Source of the DNA: Monarcha castaneiventris obscurior
Lineage: Eukaryota; Chordata; Aves; Passeriformes; Monarchidae
NCBI GenBank assembly: GCA_026261815.1
Contig: JAMPIT010000583.1
Coordinates: 806,001 to 870,000, forward strand
DNA length: 64,000 nt
Reading direction: 5' to 3'
This document shows, one piece after another, positions 10,825 to 21,600 of this stretch. The position numbers were made by a program, and so were the translations under genes. Every line of letters begins with the position of its first letter. Position 1 is the first letter of the stretch. A model generated the notes under the pieces. That model saw only the letters and a list, made by a program, of their open reading frames with translations, did not search any database and was not told where the DNA came from.

Positions 10825-13800
10825 CCCCAAGCCCAAAACCCAGCAGATCATAAAAATAAAAGATACTTGGTGAGAATCCAAGATCAACAGACCAGCAAGC
10901 CCACTCATTGTTCTTTATCATTTTGGCTCTCTTCCAGCCCCTCTAGGTTTCTCTCTCTTTCCAAACTGCTTTCTGCATTCTCACATATGTTATAGAAAGT
11001 ACAATGATCTCTGAGAAGTGCTTTAATTTATAACAGCTTGATCTGGAAAAGAAGTTGTCCAGTTTGTAAAGGAGATGAGGGGAGCTTGTTGCTCTGGCTC
11101 TCCTTTATGTGTGAGTGCAACCTCTTATTCTTAACAGAAGTTCCCTGTGTACACAGTATCACTGAAGGAGAAATGGGTGCCTTTTGCCTATAATTAGTGG
11201 GAATAATTATCTGTAAAACAGTTTGGGTTTGGATTTGCTCTGGCAGCACAATAAATATTTCAAATCCAGCACACATCAGACCTGCCAACATCTTTACAGT
11301 GAGCGCAATAATTCAAATTTGCATTTTGTCACAAAAATGATCCATTTTCCTAATGCAGCAGAAAAACAGTAGGGTGATGGTATAAAAAGGCATTTATGTG
11401 AATGATTTTATCTGTAGTTTTAACAGATTCTTTCCAAATGTAATAAATTTTGAAAATTACTGATAGGATCTGCAGAGTTACTAGAATACTTCAACCCCTC
11501 TGATCTATGCGGCTGCAGGTTGGAAACAAGTTCATAACTTAAGAGCTTAAGCCATAAAAGCTTAATTAATTTAATCATTATAGGAATAACTCTCCCAGGT
11601 TAAAACAAAAAGGCCAAACTCTATCTCTGATGTCCAATCATGCCCCTTTGCACTGCACTGCTCGCTCTGGATCCTGCAGGAACAAGGAGCTCCAAGGCTT
11701 GGCACAGACTGAGCTCTGCCAGGGCTGCCCTCCCTGCTGCTGGGTGTGCCATGAACTGGCATGGACATAGCAGCACCCTTCGAAGGGAAGCTGCAGCCAG
11801 TCTGCACCTCCTCAGGTCCACTGGTCCTGCTGGAGTGCAGGGATTTCACAGGAAACCTTACCAGAGGTGACACCAGCACAGGAGCATCTCCAGCCTGCAA
11901 AGGGCCTGCACTGGCTGCTGCTGCTTCACCTTTTCCTGACCCATCCCCACAGAATTACAGCCAGGTTTTGTGGAAATCCCACTTCAAAGCTGGGAAAGGA
12001 CCTGGGCATCCCAGACAGACTCGAGTGTCATTCTCAGAGAACTGCAAGCAACCAATAAATGCAGGTTGGGACCTCTGGGGAAACCAGGTACCACTGCATC
12101 CAGGGGTTTTTCCTATGGAAAATGTGATGGTGGTGGGTGAGCAGCCCCACTGCACCATTGCCTGGGAAAGTCTGTGATGTTTGGGTTATTCAGGGACATT
12201 TGCTGAAATTTCAGTCTGGCATCAGGCTCTGAGAGAATGCAGACATACACTACAGCATGAAAGTATAGATAGAATAATGGATTTTTCAAGACTGTTGTTT
12301 TCCTTTCGCCTTTAACAATTATGCTGAAGTAAACTGGTCATTTAAACAAAAATTTGCATAGTCCAAGAGCTTACCTAATGTTTAAAGAGAGATGGAAATG
12401 CGTGTGTTGAAAAATATTCGAAAAAATCGAAGTCTTGAGACTTTTCTGGGTATTGTACTTCAAATTATTAAACTCTTTTTGTTCTTATTGATAACATCAT
12501 GCACACATGTAAATATGAGAGATAAGCACTGCTTATTCTTAAATGTATTGTAAGATATGCATCTTCAGTTGAAGAGGGAACGTTGTTATCAAACCCTGAG
12601 TGCAAATCCAGGGACTGGGAAAGGGGGGAAAAAAGAAACCAAAATCGTGTTGAGACTGAGACTGACTGATTTAGACCAGATCCAAGCAGAGACAAACTAA
12701 GTCAGCTGAGTATAGAACTGTGAAAGTTAAATAAATAAGTAATGTTTAAAGCTTCTGTATACCCCAGCTACCCCATGCTTACTCTTTTAGGAGTTTTGCA
12801 TCTGTGCATGCAGGAAGCATTCAGAGAGACATCTATTTAAATTCTCACTTTGACTCTTAATTTTCTTTGCTTTTACTGCATCCCCAATATCAACAGCAAT
12901 CAGAGAAAGCTGCTCATTTCACTTCCAGAGCTGGGCTGGGAATGTGCAGGTTTGGGGTGCAGTCTGCCTTTCAGTGGCAGAAATTGTTGTCACCATTATT
13001 AATGATGACATTTACTCTCTTTGCTGGTTCTAACTGTGCCCACCATGATCTCCATGGCACATAAACATTGCAGCTTGCAGATGAGTGAAGAATGGGTTTA
13101 CAAGTTTAAGATTTATACTGGTTGCAGTTGCCCAGCAAAAGTTCTGGCTTTTGGGGAGGGGGTTATTTTGGGATTGCTGATTTAAGAAAATCTGCCTGAT
13201 GAGCAGTTCTGACACAGTTACAGAACTGTGCAAGGGAGTCTAGCAAAAATAACAATCCCTTCACCTGGCATATTCAACAGGCTCTGGTTAAGTGCTTCGG
13301 TCTCAGGTGACTAAAGAAGGTTTCCTCTACTCCGAGTCTTTGTTGTTAATGCTGTAATAATTTGGTTACACAAAACCATAAACTTATATGCATATATGCA
13401 TTTAATATACAGTGGAAGGAAGAGATGTCTGTAAAATCAAACCACCCACCAATATGTTGTCTTGCTTGTTAATTAAATGGATCATAATTTGCCAGGCCTG
13501 GGAATGATGTGAATTCCAGAGAGGCCAGGGAAGCTGCTGGCTGTTTGGTAGCTAAGGTTAAAGAGAAGATAAAATGTGAAGCAAGTAGCTTGGGGCACTT
13601 TCAAAAGGGAGGGATTTGTAAAGGCTGATTGCTGGTACAGATACAGCTACACGTGATAAGCCTAGTTTTATGTCTGTATTTACATATTAATTGTAATTCA
13701 TCCATGACATAATTAAAGAGGCTCGATACAGGGTTTTATCCAAACATTACTTGCATCAACAATAAGCCGAAGACTTTGGAGTATTGGCAGTGGATTCACT

Positions 13801-14597
13801 TAAAATGCTGTGATGGCTCTGATTGCCTGGGGTTTGTGGCAGGCAACTTTCTTGTTTAAGGACTCTCACTACAGCTTTTCAGAGATTCATGTACAGAGAT
13901 TTATTAAACAGAAATGCCAGTGTAAATGAGCATAAAGTGAACAACCCAGAAACCCACATTATTATTACTTATTCTTACTACTTCTGTAATCACTATCAAG
14001 CATCTGTAATGCCACAAATATGTCTCCTGAAGCCGTGTAAAAGGAGAGGAGCATATAATGAAAGGAAAGGCAAAGAGACAGACTCTAAAAGCTCATTAAG
14101 CTGCTGGGTATATGTAGTATTTCAGGCATGCAAGTAATTTCATTGGCTTCACTGAGGTTTCTGGAGTAGATCCACAGAGCAAAACTGGATAAATGCTATT
14201 CCTTACCCAGTTAATAGTCACAGAGGAAACAAAAGGAGGACAAAGGAAACTGTGTAAATAGGACATCAGAGAAGGCAAAAAAGGGAGAGGTGAATGGCAT
14301 GGTCAGAGGGGCAGAGCATGCGAGGGACTTAGGCAGAAAGGGCACACCAGGACCCCAAAGAGGACAAAAAGAAATTGATCTCAGCTACAGCATCATCCAA
14401 ATCCCAGCTGACAGCAATTGTGTCCATGGAACAAGGAACCTGGCAGTGCTGATCCACATCTGCAAATGACCATGCCCTTTTACATTCCATGTGGAATTTG
14501 TTCTGGCTGTCTCTAATCTGATCCTGAAATAAATTATGGGTCTGGTTTTGGCCAAATATCTTTTTCTGTAGTCCATCTGCTTCAGACATTTCTCTTA

Positions 14598-14630
14598 ATA
14601 GAACAGGATAGAGTAGGATAGAATAGAATG
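14598..14630. repeat. Decanucleotide-like ATAGA-rich short tandem repeat
   Basis: Three imperfect 10-bp units: ATAGAACAGG, ATAGAGTAGG and ATAGAATAGA. The motif is the complement of TTCTAT-type sequence, so it might be the tail of a lost CR1 3' end. No other CR1 sequence is adjacent, so that origin is only a guess. Confidence 0.8.
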
Positions 14631-15197
14631 ATCATTTTGTGATCTGTGATCTATTTATCTTGGGCAAAGGCATCTTTTCTGTCCATTGATTTAAGAGACC
14701 ACTATGGTTTATGATAGGCTGTAAGAATTCCCTTAATTAGTATTCCAAAAATATATTTAGAATCAGCTCCACATGCAAAATCAAACCTGAATGTTCTGTG
14801 GAAGTGTAAGGTTAGCAGAGCCAGAGTATCCATGAGCTACTTTTTTCCCACTCCCAACCCTCTCCACGCTTTAGGAGTATAATCTGGGATGCCACGCCCC
14901 AGAATTTTTATTCTTCTTGCTCCCATGCCATTATTTTTCTCTAGATCTGCTCATTTTGGTCTGTTTCTCTGTCCTTCAGTCAATAAGACAGGTTTTAAAC
15001 ATCACTCTTTTCCTCATTCACTGTTCCACACGAATCATCCAAACCTTGTTGTCAGTTCCTGGTTCATTGGTAATAAATATAGATAAGAAATTCTGTTATT
15101 ATTTACAAAACAGCACTATGTGTACAAAACTCTGTGTGCATGAACAGATGGATGCCTGTTATATCCAGAGGTGGTTAAATTCAAAAATTCCTTATCT

Positions 15198-15313
15198 GTG
15201 GGATTTTTGGGGGTTTTCGGTTTTGGGGTGGGGTTTTTTTGTGTCTTTGTTTGGGTTTTTTTGTTTTTGTTTTTGTGGGGTTTTTTGTTTGTTTTTTGGT
15301 TTTTTTTTTTTTT
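15198..15313. repeat. G/T-only low-complexity tract
   Basis: About 115 bp in which the plus strand is almost only G and T, with G runs of 2-5 separated by T runs and ending in a long T run. The complementary strand is A/C-rich and gives a lysine, threonine and proline-rich open frame (15116-15322) that is an artefact. The tract has no regular unit. The G runs could support G-quadruplexes only with long loops. Confidence 0.95.
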
Positions 15314-16448
15314 CCCTAACAAGGGAGATTGAGCTACATATAATAAAATACTGGTACAGTAACAAAGGTTAAATAATTAATATAAAAAAAATCCATTCAG
15401 AAGCATACAATGATCTACATTCAAACCCCGAATATTTAAAAATTAATAGAAAATATTAGCACGTTAATAATTGAAATCACAGGAATGTATAATGAGATTG
15501 CACTTACTGCAGTATATTAACCATTATCTGCAGCCTGATAGGAAAATGTTTAACCTCAGAATAAATAGGATGTGCATTCTCTCAGCCCCTAAGGGTTTGT
15601 TACTATTAAACCAACGTGATCCTTGAAAACACGTACATGTGCACATCTTGTGGAATCAGAAATACAACATGTACTCTCATTGCAATTTCCTTTGTCTGAA
15701 AATAGTCCTTTTATCTGTAAATCTGGGAGGGAAAAATGAAAGCACTGAAGAGTGAGTTAACTACAAAAGAATGCAATAAAATTAGCACTACATGAATGTC
15801 ATTTTTCTGAGTTTTTCACTTTTCACATACTGTTTCCTTTATCTTTCAGGAAATTCTGGTGTATCAGCTCAGCAAGCTGGCAGCAGAAACAACATAATGA
15901 CTTTTTTTTAGTCAAATGGTTTATGACTTCACACCTACACTGAGAGCTTTAACCTCTATCCATATTTATATTCGTCCTCTATTTCTTCAATTCAAATGTC
16001 CTTTCAGAGAAGGTTGGTTTCATGCAGAGAGGAGATAAAAATCAGAACCCCTACCTCACATGCAATAAATTCATCATATTTATTACGTCCCCAACACTGG
16101 TGAGTTAGAGGGAAAAAAATTCAGCTTTTAGTCCCTAACATTTAATTTATATTCTTTTTATAACTAAAACTGTAAAAAGGAGCTGGGGGGAAGAAGGGGA
16201 TGCTTTGTTTGTTTTTTTCCCTTCCACTCTGTGTGTTATTCAGAGTCACAGACATTGAAATATTCATATTAGGAAGGTTGCTATGTTGCTGTGGCCCAGA
16301 ATGATGAGTAAAAGGGTGACAGGATGATTACAAAGGGTCTGGTGAGACTGTGCTTGTTAAACAGAGAATGGAGCTAAAAAATCCACCAATTCAGAGGTCC
16401 AGACACTGCCCAAGCACGGAGACAGGGGGTTTGAAGAGTCTGTTATTG
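15314..16448. other. Single-copy AT-rich non-coding DNA
   Basis: Nothing recognisable is present. The sequence is AT-rich with short T-runs near 15905 and 16205. It forms the left flank of the solo LTR. Confidence 0.65.
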
Positions 16449-16452
16449 CTGC
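16449..16452. repeat. Left target-site duplication of the solo LTR (CTGC)
   Basis: The four bases immediately left of the LTR are identical to those immediately right (16958-16961). The next three bases outward also nearly match (TTGCTGC versus CTGCTGC), but only the 4-bp alignment is exact at the junction. Confidence 0.75.
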
Positions 16453-16957
16453 TGATGCCGTGACGATTTTTTGCATTTTCTTTTTTACCCCTTTTATATA
16501 CCTTTTTACAGCTTTTGTATTCTTAGTGTTTTTTGCCTACATTCTTGGACTTGTTTGTCAAGCTAGGAGACTCAACATTTTAGAAGCCTCATAGTTAGGG
16601 ATCAGAATGCCCCAGACCCCAAGGTCCTCTCCAGAACACATTTTGTAAACTAAGATAGAACCATCCAGGGGAAGGTTCTTCTGGGAGGGGAGGGCTCATT
16701 CGAGCCTCTCATTGGGGAATTTTTAGTTTTAATTTCTTGAGGAACACCCAACGATGCAAACATAATGCTAATTAGTAAAACTGTTAATGTTCTACCTGAT
16801 CTTTTGTGGGGGCATTGGGGTGTTCATGGAGGTGCATTCGACCTGGACGTAGTGCACCTAAAAATTTAAGGATCCTTAAAATAAATAGCAAGGTAAAATC
16901 CCTTTTTCCCTTCTAACCATGTTTGATTCTTGATTTTAAGACCAGGAAAAGGCATCA
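16453..16957 (+). mobile_element. Solo LTR of an endogenous retrovirus, 505 bp
   Basis: The element begins TGATGCCGTGACG and ends AAAGGCATCA. The outer seven bases, TGATGCC and GGCATCA, are perfect inverted repeats with canonical TG...CA termini. The 4-bp direct repeat CTGC flanks it at 16449-16452 and 16958-16961, indicating an integrase-type target duplication. A 4-bp duplication is usual for class I (gamma-like) elements, so class I is favoured but not proven. An AATAAA hexamer at 16880-16885, about 70 bp from the right end, favours plus orientation. A TATATAAAAG box exists only on the minus strand near 16493-16500, leaving some doubt about orientation. There is no primer-binding site, internal coding region or second LTR nearby, so this is the product of LTR-LTR recombination. 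Confidence 0.85.
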
Positions 16958-16961
16958 CTGC
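16958..16961. repeat. Right target-site duplication of the solo LTR (CTGC)
   Basis: Direct repeat partner of 16449-16452. Together with the intact TG...CA ends it fixes the element boundaries. Confidence 0.75.
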
Positions 16962-18410
16962 TGCAGCTGGAAAACGCTTTGACCAGCTGGATCTGGGTGC
17001 TGGGATTGCTCTGTGGGACAGGGCTGGTGCTGCCCCTGAGGGTTACAGTTAAACCTTCACAGCAAAAAGCAGGCAAAGGAACACAAGCAATTAGAGAATG
17101 GAACTTTTGTTTTTCATAATAAATGTTTCAGTGTAGTGAGTTTTGCCCAGTAACCCCTAGTAACACTTTTAGGAGTTTACAAAGGCATTTAGCACCAAGC
17201 TCTGATTCAGCCAAGAATTTCTCACTCATTTGAGCATAAAGAAGTCCCAAAGACAGCACTCCCAGGCCTTGTTGAGATGTCACTGTACTGCAAAAGGTAC
17301 TTCTTAAGAATGTTAAGTAAAAATAATAAAACCAAGTCATCTGGTTGCTTTAAATCATTTGTTCTTATCTTTCCCAAGCACAGTAATGCCTTCACATGTT
17401 TTTCAAGTTCTGAGTAAAGTTCATACAGGAAAATACAGGGCAAAAACGGTCTATAGACCACGAGGGATATAAATCCTTTATGGGTTCAGTATGGATTTAT
17501 TCTATTTGAACATCTGACCCTGTTATGAAAGATTTACGTGGAGGAGTAAGTCAAGTATAATCATTTTCAATGATCTGGAATTACTCAGCCTACGTGAAAT
17601 ACTTGTTTATTGCTCTGTTGACGTTTATGTGAGAAACTAATAGATTTTTCTTGAAATATTAATGTGGAACAATAGAAAGGAGTGAAAAAATATCTGGTTT
17701 GTGCTGTTCTGTGTTAAAATTAAATGCTGCATAAAAGGCCGGTGTGTTTTGTCAGTGCCTCTGCCTTTTATTCCCCCACACCCAGCCCTGTCTGAACAGC
17801 ACTGGGAGGTTTGGTGGGATAGAAGGTCACTGTTGTTTGCAGCTCAGTGTCTTGGCTTCTGAAGGGACTGAGGAAATTTGGAGGCTTAGAGCATCTGATT
17901 CCTCCTGTCTCTGAATCCCTCTTAATTTCTGATAAGCATGGCTGAAATTCACATCCTCTCCTAAATTATGTTGACTGCTGTATTTCTCTGTGATGCCCAA
18001 CTCCTTGTTGTGCTCTGAGATGAAAGCAGACTGGACTGTGCTGTCATTAGACATCAATGGCATTACTTAAGACACAAAGACTTTTCTTTCATCCTGTTAC
18101 ACCTGATGTGCTTCAGCGTGTGTGTGACCAGAGGAAAAACACCCCATGCTGAAGTTGTCTAAGGAACCTGACAGTGTAAGGAACAGAGTCAGTGATGCTC
18201 CTCAGTCCCTGCACTTCAGGGAAGTGCAGTGCTGGTAAATCAAAATATTGAGTTGAGCTGGGCCATTTTGTTTACAAAAGGAGCACATTCTCTTACTTTT
18301 CCTCTGTCAATTGACTAAAGCTGCCTTACTGGTGCTTGCAGTACTTTGTCTGTTACCAACCTCTGGACTTTTTAATGTTTTTTATCTGTTGAGGTGGTTT
18401 TACTGAAAGT
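16962..18410. other. Single-copy non-coding DNA
   Basis: No repeat family, RNA gene or convincing exon is recognised. Open frames do not exceed about 80 codons and lack any motif. Confidence 0.65.
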
Positions 18411-18684
18411 CACAAAATCCCAGAATCACTGAGGTTGGAAAAGCTCTTCAGGACCATGGAGTCCAAGCTGTGCCCAATGCCCACCTTGTCCCCAGCCCAG
18501 AGCTCTGAGTGCCACCTCCAGCCCTTCCTTGGACACCTCCAGGGATGGGGGCTCCAAAGCTCCCTGGGCAGCCCCTGCCAAGGCCTGAGCACCCTTTCCA
18601 TGCAGAAATTCCTGCTGCTGTCCACCCTGAGCCTCCCCTGGCCCAGCCTGAGGCCGTTCCCTCCTGTCCTGAAGAGCAGAGCAA
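18411..18684 (-). mobile_element. Young-looking CR1 LINE 3' end, minus orientation
   Basis: The left edge, CACAAAATCCCAGAATCACTG, is the reverse complement of the CR1 3' terminal octamer repeats. It is followed by AGGTTGGAAAAG and the antisense of the ORF2 C-terminal and 3' region. The element is truncated after about 270 bp. Over about 190 bp (18469-18660) it differs at only about four positions from the plus-strand copy near 24.55-24.74 kb, so both belong to one recently active subfamily. The 84-codon plus-strand frame here is antisense CR1, not a gene. Confidence 0.9.
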
Positions 18685-21600
18685 AATAAGGAGTATTGCT
18701 CTCCTTTGTATCCTCCCTGCCTGAAGATATACGGTCCCTAGAACCCCTATTCCATCCAGAAAAAGGGAATCTATCCTAAAAGGGTTTAAAATAGATCCTT
18801 AAAATGTAAAATTAAACCAGTTAGACGTCAAGATATAAGGAAAAAAATATAGAGGAAAAGTACAATATCCCCTATCCCCTGCACCTACATGAAGGACCAA
18901 ACAGATGTGAATCCTGAGGGCAGCTGGGTGTGGAGACAAGATTATTTCAGGTAAGTAAAGGCAGGGGCTAGAGGTTCTCTGTATGTGACCACGTGCTGGC
19001 CAATGGAGCACTCAGGATAAACAGCTGCAGTTACTCTGATACACTCAGCTCACAGACATATCTGAAGGGGTTCCAAATGCCAGAGCACCAGCACAAGGAC
19101 ATGAGATTCTTAAAAAGCCAGATATTCAGTGAATTAGAATTTAAAGCTTGGAATCAGACATTATACAGGAAAACCATTGTGGAGAAGTAAATGATATTTA
19201 AAGGGCAAGTGGTAAAGAAATATCACTAAATAAAACTGTGAATTCCTATAATAAACCTGAAACTACTGTGATTATTAATAATCAGAAAAATAAGAAGGAA
19301 TAGGTATCTGAGCAACTGCGAAGACAGGCTGCTGGCTATGTGATTTTTGGTGAGTTAAATCATGGAGATAAATTGTTAGGGAGAAAAGCACCAGGTAGCC
19401 AAGCTGCATCTCATATCCATACCAAATGAAAAAGAGTTGGGGAAAACATTTGCACACAGGAGGACAATAAAATGGGAGAAATTTTAAGGATAATTAGTCA
19501 TGATTCTATGATGCAAAGAGCTCTTTTATTGCACACAAGTTAATTTATATATACTTTATTTTCAGTTTATATATACTGAATTTTCCAAGCCACACAATCT
19601 TACCACTTGTTTGACTGCACTGTTTTAATTAAAAGCAGCACATAAACATCTACTTCTGTGCAAATCCCTGTAAAAACACCCTCAGATTTAAATGCTTATC
19701 TTATATCAGGTTATTGACAGGTTTTGCTAAATTGGTATAAATGGATCTGGGAGCATTTACAGAGAGATTACAGTGATTCAGTTTGTGCAGCCCAGGCAAT
19801 GTGTGCTTAAATACTTATATGGGTGCTTATCAATAATGTGTGCATATATCTGTGTATAGGGACCTTACTGTATGAGACACTTTAGTGTGAGCTATGATAT
19901 TACTATGAAGTACTCCCTGTCATTATTTTTCACTGTTCAGAAATTTTTCATTTGACAAAAAAAAAAAAAAGAAAGCCAAAAAAGAGACAAAGATTTGTGA
20001 CAAAAATTCATTTTTCTCTACTGTGAGCTATCAGATAATTTTGATCGTCAACCATTTAATCACACTTCTACATTAGGAAAAGGAAAATTAAAATATTCCT
20101 TAGTATTTTCCCTATTTTGTTTCTTTCAAGTCAAGTAGAACTTCAGGCTTTCAAGACAAAGTTAGCTCACATTTGAAAGAATTACTATTCCAAATATTTC
20201 AGATGATCACCTTTCAGTCTTGTCATTCAGAATCCGTGATTTTATTCCAATCTCGTTGTTTCAATTATACTGAATTATGGATTTAATGTCCTTAATGCAG
20301 ACATGCTTCAAGTATCTTGATCCTCCACCCCTTCTCCTCTGCAAAATGACTACAAATTATAGAAGCCATAGGCTTAATTTTAGTACCTTACCTAGATCAT
20401 CGAGGACCTGAATTACAGAAAGTTCCAAGCCTCTATGCTCCAAAAATTAACTTTTCTTCAAGTGTCTACATCAAAATTAGAGAAAGGGAGGCATCCATGT
20501 GAATGAGTTACCTTGGAAATGGCAGCCTGTGTCTGAGAAGCTGTGAGGATTTCTGCTGAGAGCCGCAGGCAGGAGCCAGCCAGCACATATGCCAGCAGTA
20601 ACAGTTCACTATTAATGAAGTGTCTTTTTTTCTGCTCGTAATGAAATTAATTCTTGGCGTTAGAACTCTGCCTTACATCGGGAAAGTAAATAGAAGATGA
20701 ACAGAAATGGCATTTATTCATTAAAATTGTAAAGTAGCAATTAAATCCTTTTCTCCTTTCTCTCTGGATCATCTGTTCCAAAGCATCTGAAACAGGGGCC
20801 TGTCGAGGGTCAGGCTGATCAGGTGAGAACAGCCCCATTTTGGACCAGCCTCTGACATTTGGGGACTTGTTTATATCTGAGCATGCTTGTTTTCAAGAAA
20901 CAAACCCCCTCAAGCAAATCCATGCTGAATAACAACCTGGAGAAGCCAGGAAAGCCCACCGTGGGCAGAGGAAGGCTCTGGATCTCAGCAGCCAAACTGG
21001 GAGCCCACGACACATGAGAGGAGTTTAGGGGTTACTCTGACCCAGGCCACAGAGCTTCTCATCTCAGCCATCACAAACCAACACAGATGCTGAGCCTGGG
21101 GTCTGCCTACCTCCTCAGTGCGGCTCAGAGACAAACCCAGACTACTCCTCCAGAGATTTTAAGGAACCTGTGAGATGCCCAGGAAGGATTCCAGCCCCTC
21201 AGAAGTCAGTGGGCAGAGGAAGCCGAGCAGTTTGCTAACAGTCCTCATCCATCTGATATTTAATGTCACTGTAACACTTCAGCCGAAAGTGCTTGTCAAT
21301 GGGAGTTAAGTGTCATCAGCCTCATAACACACTTCTGAGCACAAGTGCAAAACAGGGAAGGCATTTTTGAGATCACTCGGCTCCTGCGCAGCTCTGCCAG
21401 GACACAGACCCGTCACTGTGAATGTTTCATTAGCAACATCTGTTCTTTTTGACATCCCATTTTCTACACTTCCTTCCACTTTTCTCCCAGCGACATGGAT
21501 CTGGCACAGCCACTTTGGTCTGCCCTTTAAACCTTCCCTGTGCTAAGGAATGTCTTTTTTATTCCCTAATAGACACTCAGATGGTAAAGGGCCACACAGG

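Larger units (their letters stand above)
10485..15197. other. Mostly single-copy non-coding DNA
   Basis: No gene or dispersed repeat is recognised. The interval includes a GC-richer patch at about 11640-12170 with a 138-codon plus-strand frame (11761-12177). That frame has no domain, signal peptide or homology I recognise. The rest is AT-rich background with two simple repeats listed separately. Confidence 0.6.

Noticed and set aside
15116..15322. Lys/Thr/Pro-rich 68-codon minus-strand frame
   Set aside because: Same artefact from the 15.2-kb G/T tract.
16441..16460. Alternative LTR start at TGTTATTGC (16441)
   Set aside because: It gives no matching target duplication and no inverted-repeat partner, whereas the start at 16453 gives both.
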